A stretch of 62,928 nucleotides of DNA from Corynebacterium otitidis ATCC 51513 (GCF_000296405.1 NZ_JH815192.1:378701-441628), one strand, 5' to 3'; counted from the stretch's first letter, positions 54,589 through 62,928 are shown. Notes: generated from the sequence alone by a model not told the origin. Program-made: numbers and translations.

Positions 54589-55488
54589 ATGGCTGCGAAG
54601 AAAGTTGAGAAGGTCACCGTCCTCGGCGCCGGCGTGCTGGGCGCGCAGATCGCCTTCCAGGCGGCGTACGCGGGCTTCCCCGTGGTGAGCTACGACATCG
54701 ACGACGACGCGGTGGAGGCCGCGAAGAAGCGCTACGAGTCCATCAAGCGCAGCTACCTCCTCCACCTCGACTCCGCGACCGAGGAGGCCGTGGACGCCGC
54801 CCGGGAGCGCGTGACGCTCACCAGCGACCTCGAGGAGGCGGTCTCGAGCGCGGACCTCATTATCGAGGCGGTGCCCGAGGTCCTCGAGCTCAAGCGCGAG
54901 TTCTGGGAGAAGGTCGGCAAGATCGCCGGCCCGGACACGCTGTTCGCGACGAACACCTCCAGGCTGCGGCCGAGCGACTTCGCGGACTCCTCCGGCGCCC
55001 CGGAGCGCTTCGTGGCGCTGCACTTCGCCAACCGGCTGTGGACTCAGCGCCTCGCGGAGCTCATGCCCACCCCGAAGACCGACGACGACGTCGTCGACGC
55101 GGTCGAGGACTACGCCAAGCGGATGGACATGGTGCCCATCGTGCTGCGCAAGGAGCACCCCGCCTACCTGCTCAACACGCTGTTGGGCAACCTCGTCACC
55201 GCCGGCGTGCAGCTGTGGATCGACGGGATCGCCGACTACCGCGACATCGACCGCGACTGGCACCTCGGCCACGGCGACCCGCACGGCCCCTTCCGCATCA
55301 TGGACATCATCGGGCTGCGCACGATTCTTAACTCCACGCGCACCAACCCCGGCATCCGGGACGCCGAGTGGGGCCAGGAGTTCGCCCGCCGCCTGCAGGA
55401 GGACTTCATCGACAAGGGCAAGCTCGGCGTCGAGACCGGCGAGGGCTTCTACAAGTACGACGAGGACGGCAACCCGCTCAACTGGTAA
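54589..55488 (+). CDS. 3-hydroxyacyl-CoA dehydrogenase family protein, paralogue 2 of 3
   Basis: A 299-residue NAD-dependent dehydrogenase: VTVLGAGVLGAQIAFQ near the start, IEAVPEVLELK, TNTSRLRPSDF, LHFANRLWTQRLAELMP (modified catalytic block with His), and GEGFYKYDEDGNPLNW at the end. It is closely related to the copy at 55619 and more distantly to the copy at 15346. Strong promoter elements precede it (TATATT, 54538-54543), with AAAAAGGACG as ribosome site, so it is likely well expressed. The ATG at 54589 matches the paralogues. Confidence 0.85.
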   Translation: MAAKKVEKVTVLGAGVLGAQIAFQAAYAGFPVVSYDIDDDAVEAAKKRYESIKRSYLLHLDSATEEAVDAARERVTLTSDLEEAVSSADLIIEAVPEVLELKREFWEKVGKIAGPDTLFATNTSRLRPSDFADSSGAPERFVALHFANRLWTQRLAELMPTPKTDDDVVDAVEDYAKRMDMVPIVLRKEHPAYLLNTLLGNLVTAGVQLWIDGIADYRDIDRDWHLGHGDPHGPFRIMDIIGLRTILNSTRTNPGIRDAEWGQEFARRLQEDFIDKGKLGVETGEGFYKYDEDGNPLNW

Positions 55489-55618
55489 GGCCGCGCCCCG
55501 CTGTGCCCCCGCCGCGCCCGCGCCGCCGGCCCTACGGCCTGCAGCGCGATGCCAATAAGCGTGAGTGGGGGTACAACGGAAGGCAGAGGGTTCCGATAGA
55601 CAAAAGGAGGAAGAACCT

Positions 55619-56518
55619 ATGGCTACGTCCATCAAGAACGTCACCGTCCTCGGCGCCGGCGTGCTCGGCGCGCAGATCGCCTTCCAGTCGGCCTACGCCG
55701 GCTTTAACGTCGTGAGCTACGACATCAACGACGACGCGCTCAAGGCCGCGCAGGACCGCTTCGAGTCGATTAAGAAGAGCTACAAGACCGCCCTTCCCGA
55801 CGAGGCGACCGACGAGAAGCTCTCGGAGGCCTCCGGGCGCATCACCCAGACCGCGGACCTCGAGGAGGCGGTCAAGGAGGCCGACCTCGTCATCGAGGCC
55901 GTGCCCGAGAAGATCGACCTGAAGAAGAAGGTCTGGACCGACGTCGGCAAGGCCGCCCCGGAGCACACCATCTTCACGTCGAACACCTCCACCCTGCTGC
56001 CGAGCTCGTTCGCGGACGCCTCGGGCGCGCCGGAGCGCTTCCTGTCCTTCCACTTCGCGAACCGGCTGTGGGTCCAGCGCCTCGCGGAGATCATGCCCAC
56101 CGAGAAGACCGACGAGAAGTACGTCGAGGAGCTCGAGGCCTACGCCAACGACATGCAGATGGACCCCGTCGTCCTCAACAAGGAGGAGCCGGGCTACATC
56201 ATCAACTCCCTGCTCGTGCCCTTCCTCGAGGCCGGCCAGAGCCTCTGGGCCCGCGGCGTCGCCGACTTCAAGGACATCGACCGCGACTGGACCATCGGCA
56301 TGGGCGTGAACAACGGCCCCTTCCAGATCATGGATGTCATCGGGCTGCGCACCGTCTTCGCAATCTCCGAGGACAAGATCGAGGAGGCCGGCGCCGGGTG
56401 GCGCAAGGAGTTCGTCAAGCGCCTCAAGGAGGAGTACGTCGACGAGAACAAGCTCGGCGTCGAGACCGGCGAGGGCTTCTACAAGTACGACGAGGACGGC
56501 AACCGCGTCGACGACTAG
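55619..56518 (+). CDS. 3-hydroxyacyl-CoA dehydrogenase family protein, paralogue 3 of 3
   Basis: A 299-residue protein in tandem with the previous one, 130 nt downstream: KNVTVLGAGVLGAQIAFQSAYAGF, VIEAVPEKIDLK, SNTSTLLPSSF, FHFANRLWVQRLAEIMP and GEGFYKYDEDGNRVDD. AAAAGGAGG is an almost ideal ribosome site 7 nt before the ATG. Differences from its neighbour (for example LLPSSF for LRPSDF, and the helical region near 55-75) suggest a different substrate rather than simple redundancy. Confidence 0.85.
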   Translation: MATSIKNVTVLGAGVLGAQIAFQSAYAGFNVVSYDINDDALKAAQDRFESIKKSYKTALPDEATDEKLSEASGRITQTADLEEAVKEADLVIEAVPEKIDLKKKVWTDVGKAAPEHTIFTSNTSTLLPSSFADASGAPERFLSFHFANRLWVQRLAEIMPTEKTDEKYVEELEAYANDMQMDPVVLNKEEPGYIINSLLVPFLEAGQSLWARGVADFKDIDRDWTIGMGVNNGPFQIMDVIGLRTVFAISEDKIEEAGAGWRKEFVKRLKEEYVDENKLGVETGEGFYKYDEDGNRVDD

Positions 56519-56541
56519 TCTCCGCTAGCCGCGAAGCCTCA

Positions 56542-56578
56542 GCGCCCGCCGCACCGGGTCTTCCCGGGCGGCGGGCGC
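56542..56578. terminator. Terminator after the tandem dehydrogenases
   Basis: GCGCCCGCCGC pairs with GCGGCGGGCGC (11 bp) over a 15-nt loop, between the convergent stops at 56518 and 56633. Confidence 0.7.
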
Positions 56579-56632
56579 AGTCATCTCTCGGGGCGCCGGC
56601 AGAGAGATCACGCCACGGTCCGCGCGGGGCCG

Positions 56633-56821
56633 CTATTCGTCGCGGCGGGCACGCCTCTTCTGCAGCAGGTACCTCAACTCGCAAACGATCGAGCACCCCA
56701 CGAGCGCCGGCCCTGCCCAGAACCACGGCATGGGCAGCCAGCCCGCCACGAGCCCGAGGAAGAAGAGCACCCACGCGGCGAGATTGAGCAACTCGTCGGG
56801 CTCGGTCGTGTTCGCCGCCAT
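56633..56821 (-). CDS. Small two-helix membrane protein
   Basis: A 62-residue protein with two hydrophobic segments (LAAWVLFFLGLVAGWLPM, about 14-31, and FWAGPALVGCSIVCELRYLL, about 34-53) and a basic tail LQKRRARRDE. The start follows AAAGGAC. I do not recognise the family; the size resembles small accessory membrane proteins. It lies between the dehydrogenases (convergent) and the surface protein. Confidence 0.65.
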   Translation of the reverse strand: MAANTTEPDELLNLAAWVLFFLGLVAGWLPMPWFWAGPALVGCSIVCELRYLLQKRRARRDE

Positions 56822-57004
56822 GGTGTCCTTTCTCGTCGAGGGCCACCCGCCGGGCGGGCCCGAAAGCTCGTCGCGCGGCGGCGCGCCTCGGGCCTCGGAT
56901 CGGCGGGAATCGTTCTCTCCCCCGCCCACGGTAACGGCCGCCCGAAAGGCGGCAACCAGGGCAGGCGGCGCGGCCGGCGCCGCTACAGCGGGGATACGGA
57001 AAAC

Positions 57005-57041
57005 GCGGCCGCCGGGGACCCTGGGTCCGCCCGGTGGCCGC
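57005..57041 (-). terminator. Terminator after the surface-protein gene
   Basis: GCGGCCGCCGGG pairs with CCCGGTGGCCGC with one mismatch, 28 nt beyond the stop at 57069 on the transcribed strand. Confidence 0.6.
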
Positions 57042-57068
57042 GCTATCGGCTAGCTAGCCCCTAGGTTT

Positions 57069-59801
57069 CTAGCTCTCCTGGGACTGGTCTCCCTTGCGGC
57101 GGCGGCCGAAGAAGACCGCGGCGCCGCCCAGCGCGAGGAGCGCCAGGGCGATCGCGCCGATCGTCGCGACGTTCGCGCCGGTCCGCGCGAGCGAGCCGCC
57201 CTGCGCCTCGGCCTGGTGGCCGGCGGCGACGGGCTGCGGCGCAGCATTCTGGCCGGGCGCGGCGTGGGAGCCGGCACCGGGTTGCGCGCCGGGGTTCTGA
57301 CCCTCGCCCTCGGGCTTGTGCTCGTCGCCCTTCTCGCCGGCGGGGCGGTCCCCGACCTCGGTCGGGTTATCGGGGTCGCCCTTGTCCTCGGGCTGGGCGC
57401 CCGGCTCGACGTCCTTGCTCGGTGGGTCGGCCGGCGGCACCTCGTCGCTGCCGGAGCCGTCGGTGGGGCCCTCGGGGTCCGTCTGGCCGGTCGGCGGCTC
57501 CTGGCTGCCACCCGGCGGGGTGGGCTGCCCGCCCTCGCCGTCGCAGTTCTCGCCGGCGGGCGGGGTGACCTCGCCGTCCGGGGCGACCTCGAAGGTCACG
57601 GTCGCCCAGTCGGTGGCGTTGTCGTCGTTGCCGACCTCGACGGCGCGCACCTTAATGGCGTAGGTGCCGGGCTTCGAGAAGGACCACGAGTTGTGCAGGT
57701 GGAAGCGCTCGGGGCGCTCGATGCGGGACGCGCCCTCGCTCGAGGCGAGCATCTCGTGGCTGCGGTCGATCGGGTTGAGGGTGTAGGCCCACCACTTCGC
57801 GCCCTCGGGCGCGGAGACCGGCTCGAGCTCGACGGCGTAGTTCGCGTCGCCGGGCGCGTGCTCGGTGCTGAACCCGGGCCACAGCTGGTTGCCGTGCTGC
57901 GTCTGGTCGAGGTGGTAGATCTCGTCGCCGGCGTCCTTGAGGAACGGCGCGGCCTCGAGCTCGCGCTCGCGGACCGGGCGGCGCATCTTCTTGTCGACGA
58001 CCAGGGTGGCCGCCTCGGGCAGGCGGTCGACCCGCTCCTTGGCGTGCTGGCCGGTCTCGTCGCCGACGGCGAGCTCGAGCCCGGCGTCGGTCTCGACGGG
58101 GCCGAGGTCCACGTGGCCGCCGTCGATGGCGACGGGGGTCGCGTCCAGGGCGGTCGGCCGGCAGACCTTCACGTCGCCGGACTCGGCCGGCGGCTGCGGG
58201 TTCGGCTCGACCGGCGGGGTCGGGTCGGGCTTCTCCGAGGGATCGGGCTTCGTGGACGGATCCGGCTTCCCAGAAGGGTCGGGCTTGTCCGAGGGGCCCG
58301 GCTTGGCCGGGGGCTTCGCGTCGCCGCCCTCGCGCGGCACGAACGGCGCCTCGGGGAACTCGAGGTGCAGCGGCTTGTTCGCGGCGAGCTCCTGCCCGCT
58401 CAGCGTGATCGCGCCGACGTTGGCGCGGCTGTCCGGGATGAGGGTGAGGTCCGCGGACTTAATCTCCTCGGGCTCGCGGCACTCGGCCTCGTGCTCGACC
58501 TGGCTGCGCATCCCCTCGGACGAGGTGAACTGCACGTCCTGGTAGCAGTGCCCGTCGAGGGTGCCCATGACCTGGAAGGTGAGCCGCTCGTCGTCGGGGG
58601 TCGCCTCGATGGCGACCTCGCCGTCGCCCTGGTGCTTCACCTCGAGGGTGACGCCCCGGTCGGAGACCTCGACGTCCTCGTCGCGGAACTCGGGCGCGGG
58701 GTCCTTGGTCGCCGGGGTGGGGTACTCGCCGGCGGTCTTCTGGGTGCTGGCCTCGTCGTCGCCGCGCGTGAAGCTCAGCGGCTCGGTGACGAAGCGGGGG
58801 CTCTCGGCGCCGTCGGCGGGGATGAACACCGCCTGGTAGTCGGCGGCCTGGGAGCCGAGGAACTCCGGGTGGACGGCCTTGCCGCCCTCGACGGGGACCT
58901 CGGCGAGGTAGTAGCCGTCGATGAAGAACACGGCGGTGCCGGTGTCCTTCTTGTTGCCCGTGTCGAGCCTCAGCTCGTTGAGGTGCTGGGCGCCGGGGAT
59001 CTTGGAGCCGTTCTTGTCGTGCTTCCCGATCGTCAGGGTCGGTTTCGCCTCGCCCTCGGCGGGCGCCTTGTCGAAGGCGGCCCGCACGTCGCCGATGCCG
59101 TCCTCCTTCGGGGCGGTGCCGCCGACCTGCCAGACGAGCGTCTGCGGCTCGGAGGCGACGAAGTTGCCGTCCTTGTCGCGGGTGGAGGCGCGGAACTGCA
59201 GCTCGTAGCGCCCCGGCTTGGAAAAGCTCGTCCGGTTGTGGGTGTGGGTGCCGGGCTTGATCCACGCGGAGCGCAGCCCCGGCTCGTGGCTGGAGAGCAG
59301 CCGGGTGACGGGGAAGTCCTCGTCGGTGGCGGTGTGGTAGTCGACCCGCCCCGGCCCGTCGAAGCCGACGAGGTCGAGGGTGAAGGAGCCGTCCTTGAAG
59401 CCGTCGGCGGGGATGTTGGTGTCGGCGCCGAAGCCCGACCAGATGGACTCGCCGCTCGACCAGTAGGCGGGCGCGTCCCAGATGAGGTCGCCCGGCTTGC
59501 CGAGGAACGACTGCCGCGGGTCGTCGTCGACCTTCCCGATGTAGGAGGCCTTGGCGCCGGGCTGCCCCTTGCTCAGCCAGTTGACGGTCTCCTCGATGGG
59601 GCGGGTCTGCCGGCCCGCCTCCGAGCGGAGGTTGAAGCCGCCGTCCTGCCAGAAGATCTTGGGGCTGTCGACGTGGCGCTGGGTGGCCACGAACTTGCCG
59701 TCGTCCGGCCCGGCGAGCGCCGGGGTCGCAAGCCCCCCGGCCGCCAGGGCGGCGACGGCGACGCTGACCGCCACGCGGCGGCCGCTCGTCATCGTTTTCA
59801 C
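57069..59801 (-). CDS. Sortase-anchored surface protein with two choice-of-anchor M-like domains
   Basis: A 910-residue exported protein: signal peptide 1-30 (ATPALA cleavage), a first actinobacterial surface-anchored domain with HTHNRTSFSKPGRYELQF (186-203), an intermediate beta-rich part, a repetitive KPDPS linker (about 500-535), a second copy with HLHNSWSFSKPGTYAIKV (about 701), a long Pro/Gly/Glu wall-spanning region, and a sorting signal LARTG (871-875), hydrophobic helix and RRRK tail. LAxTG favours a class E sortase. Such domains are known from proteins linked to metal ABC transporters; none adjoins here. The GTG at 59801 follows GGAGGG closely; the ATG at 59792 is an alternative. Confidence 0.85.
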   Translation of the reverse strand: MKTMTSGRRVAVSVAVAALAAGGLATPALAGPDDGKFVATQRHVDSPKIFWQDGGFNLRSEAGRQTRPIEETVNWLSKGQPGAKASYIGKVDDDPRQSFLGKPGDLIWDAPAYWSSGESIWSGFGADTNIPADGFKDGSFTLDLVGFDGPGRVDYHTATDEDFPVTRLLSSHEPGLRSAWIKPGTHTHNRTSFSKPGRYELQFRASTRDKDGNFVASEPQTLVWQVGGTAPKEDGIGDVRAAFDKAPAEGEAKPTLTIGKHDKNGSKIPGAQHLNELRLDTGNKKDTGTAVFFIDGYYLAEVPVEGGKAVHPEFLGSQAADYQAVFIPADGAESPRFVTEPLSFTRGDDEASTQKTAGEYPTPATKDPAPEFRDEDVEVSDRGVTLEVKHQGDGEVAIEATPDDERLTFQVMGTLDGHCYQDVQFTSSEGMRSQVEHEAECREPEEIKSADLTLIPDSRANVGAITLSGQELAANKPLHLEFPEAPFVPREGGDAKPPAKPGPSDKPDPSGKPDPSTKPDPSEKPDPTPPVEPNPQPPAESGDVKVCRPTALDATPVAIDGGHVDLGPVETDAGLELAVGDETGQHAKERVDRLPEAATLVVDKKMRRPVRERELEAAPFLKDAGDEIYHLDQTQHGNQLWPGFSTEHAPGDANYAVELEPVSAPEGAKWWAYTLNPIDRSHEMLASSEGASRIERPERFHLHNSWSFSKPGTYAIKVRAVEVGNDDNATDWATVTFEVAPDGEVTPPAGENCDGEGGQPTPPGGSQEPPTGQTDPEGPTDGSGSDEVPPADPPSKDVEPGAQPEDKGDPDNPTEVGDRPAGEKGDEHKPEGEGQNPGAQPGAGSHAAPGQNAAPQPVAAGHQAEAQGGSLARTGANVATIGAIALALLALGGAAVFFGRRRKGDQSQES

Positions 59802-59827
59802 GTATCCCTCCGTGGACTGTGTCGGTG

Positions 59828-59843
59828 ATTCCGTTATTGGAAT
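59828..59843. promoter_or_regulatory. Inverted repeat upstream of the surface-protein gene
   Basis: ATTCC-N6-GGAAT lies 27 nt upstream of the GTG start, downstream of a possible minus-strand -10 TACACT. Its position would suit a repressor site; the regulator is unknown. Confidence 0.35.
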
Positions 59844-59883
59844 TGAGACTCAGTGTAGCGGAGGTTCAGCGCGCCCCGACGAG

Positions 59884-60150
59884 CTACTCAAGGAGCTCGG
59901 AATCGAGGCTCCCGTGGCGCGAGCAGGTCGCCTGCCAGCCGGACGGGCGGACCTGCACTTTCATGCGCCGGCCGCACAGCTGGCAGTAGCGCGGCGGCTC
60001 GAGGCCCGCGGCCGCCCCCGGGCTCAGTCGCGTCGCGTCCGCGGCCGGCCCGCCGCTGTAGGGGTGGAATTTCGGCGCGTCGCCGAGGACGACGGCCTCG
60101 GCGAGCTCCCCTAGAAGCCCGCGCTCGCGGGCGAGTCGTGCATCGACCAT
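59884..60150 (-). CDS. bsaP: Biotin synthase auxiliary protein BsaP
   Basis: An 88-residue protein found next to bioB in actinobacteria and needed for BioB function, thought to help its iron-sulphur cluster or sulphur transfer. It shows the diagnostic features: YSGG near 35, then PPRYCQLCGRRMKVQVRPSGWQATCSRHG with the CxxC...C cluster. It starts 11 nt after bioB on the same strand, forming a bioB-bsaP operon. Confidence 0.9.
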   Translation of the reverse strand: MVDARLARERGLLGELAEAVVLGDAPKFHPYSGGPAADATRLSPGAAAGLEPPRYCQLCGRRMKVQVRPSGWQATCSRHGSLDSELLE

Positions 60151-60161
60151 GACTTGTTGTC

Positions 60162-61160
60162 CTACACGACCCGGTTGAGGACCTTGAGGGGCAGCTGCAC
60201 CTTGCCGAGCATGTCGAGGTCCTGCTCCGCGGGGCGGCCCAGGGTGGTGAGGTAGTTGCCGGCGATGAGCGCGTTGATCCCGCCGAGCAGCCCGGCCTCG
60301 GTGCCCTCGGGGCCAAGCGCGAGCTCGCGGCCGCCGGCATACCGGATGATCTGCTTGGGCAGCGCGAGCCGCAGCGCCGCGATGGCGCGCAGCGCGTCGG
60401 GGGTCTCGATGACGGGGTAGTCGGCAAACGGGGTGCCGGGGCGGGGGTCGAAGAAGTTGAGCGGCACCTCCTCGGGGTCGATGCGCTGGAGCTCCGCGAT
60501 GAACTCGGCGCGCTGCTCGAGCGACTCGCCCATCCCGATGATCCCGCCGGAGCAGATCTCCATGCCGGCCTCGCGCACGAGGTCGAGGGTGTCGCGCCGC
60601 GACTGCCACGAGTGGGTCGTCACGACGTTTTCGAAGTTCGACTTGGCGGTCTCGAGGTTGTGGTTGTAGCGGTGCGCGCCCGCCTTCTTCAGGCGGAAGG
60701 CCTGCTCGCGGTCGAGGATGCCGATAGAGACGGAGACCTCGATGTCGACCTCCGCGTGGATGGCGCGGATGGCCTCCTCGACCTGGCGCATGAGCCGCTC
60801 GTCGGGCCCCTTGACCGCCGCGACGATGCAGAATTCGGTCGCGCCGGTCTTCGCGGTGTTCTTCGCGGCCTCGACGAGCTCCGCGATGTCGAGCTGCACC
60901 GCGCGCACCGGGGTCTCGAAGCGGCCCGACTGGGAGCAGAAGTGGCAGTCCTCGGGGCAGCCGCCGGTCTTGAGCGAGATGATCCCCTCGACCTCGACCA
61001 TGTCGCCGCACCACTTCAGCCGCACCTCGTGGGCGAGCGCGAGCGCCTCGGGGATGTCGTCCTCGGGCAGGGTGAGGACCTCGAGGACGTCCGCCTCGCC
61101 GATCCCCTCGCCCCTGTCCAGGGCGGTCTCCCTCGCCCGCTTGAGCACCTCGCTAGCCAT
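60162..61160 (-). CDS. bioB: Biotin synthase
   Basis: Radical SAM enzyme inserting sulphur into dethiobiotin. The 332-residue product has the cluster motif CPEDCHFC (C68, C72, C75), the family Y/N-H-N-L-E-T block ([23 protein letters not shown]), [12 protein letters not shown] and the C-terminal RYAGGRE...[11 protein letters not shown]. The ATG at 61160 (GGAGAGG upstream) is preferred to an in-frame ATG at 61202. Promoter TTGAAC-N18-TAGTGT overlaps a BioQ-type box. Confidence 0.96.
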   Translation of the reverse strand: MASEVLKRARETALDRGEGIGEADVLEVLTLPEDDIPEALALAHEVRLKWCGDMVEVEGIISLKTGGCPEDCHFCSQSGRFETPVRAVQLDIAELVEAAKNTAKTGATEFCIVAAVKGPDERLMRQVEEAIRAIHAEVDIEVSVSIGILDREQAFRLKKAGAHRYNHNLETAKSNFENVVTTHSWQSRRDTLDLVREAGMEICSGGIIGMGESLEQRAEFIAELQRIDPEEVPLNFFDPRPGTPFADYPVIETPDALRAIAALRLALPKQIIRYAGGRELALGPEGTEAGLLGGINALIAGNYLTTLGRPAEQDLDMLGKVQLPLKVLNRVV

Positions 61161-61263
61161 CGGCCCTCTCCTTAAATCCGTGAGTCGATCGAACCGTGCC
61201 ACCCCTCGACCCGGGCGCGCCGCGCGGCCGGGAGGGTTGCGGGGATCACACTAGCCGCAAGGC

Positions 61264-61276
61264 TGAACGTCGTTCA
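61264..61276. promoter_or_regulatory. BioQ-type operator upstream of bioB
   Basis: TGAACGTCGTTCA: TGAAC-N3-GTTCA, a perfect palindrome close to the 13-bp BioQ box described in C. glutamicum (TGAAC-N3-GTTAC). It overlaps the -35 element of bioB (TTGAAC, minus strand), the place expected for repression when biotin is sufficient. Confidence 0.75.
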
Positions 61277-61361
61277 ATTCGGGCGCGGCCGAGGACCTGC
61301 GCCGCCGCGGGCGGCCCCTCCCCGGCCGCGGACACGGGTGCGCGCTAGAGTGGCGCACAGC

Positions 61362-61374
61362 ATTGTTCAACAAT
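61362..61374. promoter_or_regulatory. Perfect palindrome upstream of pxpA
   Basis: ATTGTTCAACAAT, a 13-bp perfect palindrome, 12 nt downstream of a possible -10 (TAGAGT, 61346-61351) and 56 nt before the pxpA ATG, so it would sit at or just after the transcription start. Its sequence differs from the BioQ box, pointing to another regulator. Confidence 0.55.
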
Positions 61375-61429
61375 CTGCGTGGCGGGGCTTACCCTCCCGC
61401 CGCCGCGAGACCTGACAAAGGAGGCACCC

Positions 61430-62209
61430 ATGTCCGGCACCGCTGCGGGCGCCCGCATCGACCTCAACGCCGACCTCGGGGAGGCCAACGGCGGCGTGCC
61501 CGTCGCCGACGACGAGGCGATGATCGCGCTCATCTCCAGCGCGAACATCGCCTGCGGCTTCCACTCCGGCGACGCGCGCACCATGCGCGCCGCAACGAGC
61601 GCCGCGGCCAGGCGCGGCGTCGCCGTGGGCGCGCACGTCGCCTACCGCGACCAGGCCGGCTTCGGCCGCCGGTTTATCGACTACGACCCCGAGGAGCTCG
61701 CCGACGAGGTGCTCTACCAGATCGGCGCGCTCGACGCGATCGCCCGCTCCCAGGGCACGAGGGTCGGCTACGTCAAGCCCCACGGCGCGCTCTACAACGC
61801 GATCGTCAAGAACCGCGAACAGGCCCGCGCCGTCGTCGCGGGCGTGCGCGCCTTTAGCGACCTGCCGATCGTGCTGCTGCCCGGCGGCGTCGCCATCGAG
61901 GAGGCGGAAAACGCGGGCTTAACCGTCGTGCGCGAGGCGTTCGCCGACCGCGGCTACACGCCTGAGGGCACGCTCGTTCCCCGCGGGAAGCCCGGCGACC
62001 TCTTGGACGGCGCCGACGCCGTCACCGAGCGGGTCCTCGGGCTCGCGAGCTCCGGCACGGTCACCGCCGTGGACGGCAGCGTCGTCGACGTCGCCGCCGA
62101 CTCCATCTGCGTGCACGGCGACTCCCCCGACTCCGTCGCGATGACCGAGGCGATCGTGAAGGCCCTCGACGAGGCGGGCGTCGAGCTGCGCCCCGCGGTG
62201 GGGGCCTAA
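61430..62209 (+). CDS. pxpA: 5-oxoprolinase subunit PxpA (LamB/YcsF family)
   Basis: Subunit A of the ATP-dependent bacterial 5-oxoprolinase, which opens 5-oxoproline to glutamate together with PxpB and PxpC. The 259-residue product has IDLNADLGEANGG (9-21), NIACGFHSGD, VGAHVAYRDQAGFGRR and YVKPHGALYN, all family hallmarks. AAAGGAGG is well placed before the ATG. The pxpB region starts 5 nt after its stop. Confidence 0.93.
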   Translation: MSGTAAGARIDLNADLGEANGGVPVADDEAMIALISSANIACGFHSGDARTMRAATSAAARRGVAVGAHVAYRDQAGFGRRFIDYDPEELADEVLYQIGALDAIARSQGTRVGYVKPHGALYNAIVKNREQARAVVAGVRAFSDLPIVLLPGGVAIEEAENAGLTVVREAFADRGYTPEGTLVPRGKPGDLLDGADAVTERVLGLASSGTVTAVDGSVVDVAADSICVHGDSPDSVAMTEAIVKALDEAGVELRPAVGA

Positions 62210-62214
62210 AAAAG

Positions 62215-62928
62215 ATGGCCGACATCGAGATCAGACCCGTGGGCCGCCGCGGCCTGCTTATCGAGCTCCCCGACCTCGACGCGGTCGCCGCGTGGCGCGC
62301 CCAGCTCTCAGGCTCCCCGCTGGACGGCCAGGTCGACGCCGTCGCCGCCGCCCGCTCGGTGCTTCTCACCTTCGACGCGCCCGCCGCCGCGCACGCCGCG
62401 CGCGACACTATCCAGGGCCTCGAGCCCGGCCCGCCCGACCAGTCGGAGGCCCGCGTCATCGACGTGCCCGTCGTCTACGACGGGGAGGACCTCGCCGAGG
62501 TCGCAGACGAGCTCGACCTGTCGGAAGAGGCACTCGTCGAGTGGCACTCGGGCACCCAGTGGACCGCCGCGTTCGGCGGCTTCGCGCCCGGCTTCGCCTA
62601 CTGCGCGCCCGCCGACGCCGACCAAGCTCGCTCGGTCGCCAGGCTCGAGTCGCCGCGCACCGCGGTGCCAGCGGGGGCGGTGGGGCTCGCCGGGGAGTTC
62701 TCCGCGATCTACCCGCGCACCTCGCCGGGCGGCTGGCGGCTCATCGGCTCCACCGACGTGGCCCTCTGGGACGCGAGCTCCGACCGGCCCGCGCTCATCG
62801 CGCCCGGCGACACCGTGCGCTACCGCCCCGTGCGCGAGGCCGCGCGCCTGAGCAGCAGCGAGGAGGACGGCGCGGGCGAGGCCGCCGGGACGGGCCCCGG
62901 CGACGCGGGCGAGGCCTCGGCCAATCCC
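62215..62928 (+). CDS. pxpB: 5-oxoprolinase subunit PxpB (KipI-like), possibly fused to PxpC (3' end outside window)
   Basis: 238 residues are visible, open to the right edge. The KipI-like core is clear: VGRRGLLIELPDLDAV at the start, VPVVYDGEDLAEVADELDLSEEALVEWHSG, and FGGFAPGFAYCAPADAD...RTAVPAGAVGLAGEFSAIYPRTSPGGWRLIGST. After about residue 215 a Ser/Glu/Gly/Ala linker begins with no stop, so a fusion to the PxpC (KipA) half, common in actinobacteria, is likely but not shown. The start follows pxpA by 5 nt. Confidence 0.88.
   Translation, partial: MADIEIRPVGRRGLLIELPDLDAVAAWRAQLSGSPLDGQVDAVAAARSVLLTFDAPAAAHAARDTIQGLEPGPPDQSEARVIDVPVVYDGEDLAEVADELDLSEEALVEWHSGTQWTAAFGGFAPGFAYCAPADADQARSVARLESPRTAVPAGAVGLAGEFSAIYPRTSPGGWRLIGSTDVALWDASSDRPALIAPGDTVRYRPVREAARLSSSEEDGAGEAAGTGPGDAGEASANP

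Noticed and set aside
57216-59828. Very long open frame antisense to the surface-protein gene
   Set aside because: It is a by-product of high GC at third codon positions: Leu/Gly/Val/Arg-rich, with no domain, while the opposite strand has a signal peptide, repeats and a sorting signal.
59828-59843. Zur box at the surface-protein promoter
   Set aside because: The inverted repeat ATTCC-N6-GGAAT does not match the known actinobacterial Zur consensus well enough to name the regulator, so only a generic operator is listed.

Overview
The window is a roughly 63 kb chromosomal segment of a very GC-rich member of Corynebacterium (Corynebacteriales). This rests on three observations: mycothiol metabolism (mca); a gene order that follows, piece by piece, the ispH-xse-glpX-fum-glyA-coaA-uppS-mca-greA-ppx-ftsB-eno-mazG-mfd-glmU-prs-rplY-pth core of C. 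glutamicum and M. tuberculosis; and actinobacterial biotin genes (bioB with bsaP, boxes of the BioQ type). Several genes appear to start at or next to the predicted transcription start (leaderless).

Layout. 1-5,020: tail of a DUF6542-type gene, ispH, exonuclease VII (xseA/xseB), a DUF4245 protein, and class II fructose bisphosphatase (glpX). 5,271-8,430: fumC and a 14-helix drug exporter. 8,587-10,582: a two-gene nanocompartment operon, a DyP peroxidase with an encapsulation tail followed by a family 1 encapsulin. 10,768-15,200: GNAT acetyltransferase, an HTH-less LysR effector-domain protein divergent from a DUF5997 gene, glyA and coaA. 15,346-22,070: an unusual hydroxyacyl-CoA dehydrogenase, a cis-isoprenyl transferase, an MFS carrier, mca with its small membrane partner, DUF4307, greA and a lipoprotein. 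22,276-26,936: an intact Bax-inhibitor-1 gene, a decayed second copy, a tRNA remnant, tRNA-Leu, ppx, DUF501 and ftsB.

26,978-33,656 looks inserted into the otherwise conserved ftsB-eno junction. It holds a DtxR/MntR-type regulator divergent from a Mn/Zn ABC importer with a palindromic operator between them, and a lactococcin-972-type membrane protein/ATPase pair with no recognisable bacteriocin gene. 33,703-48,122 returns to the core: eno, a lytic transglycosylase, mazG, a basic amino-acid carrier, mfd, tRNA-Gln, glmU, prs, a highly structured untranslated stretch, rplY, and two pth paralogues flanking a small Cys-rich gene; one Pth lacks a conserved Asn. 48,181-62,928: prfC, a hypothetical gene, biotin synthesis (bioDA divergent from bioF, later bioB-bsaP), a repeat-bearing lipoprotein, two tandem hydroxyacyl-CoA dehydrogenases (paralogues of the one at 15 kb), a sortase-anchored surface protein with two choice-of-anchor M-like domains, and the start of a 5-oxoprolinase locus.

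The accessory items most worth following are the encapsulin/DyP operon, the metal-transport plus bacteriocin-type transporter insertion, the three dehydrogenase paralogues, the structured leader upstream of rplY, and the operators around the bio and pxp genes. No CRISPR array, insertion sequence or prophage was seen.
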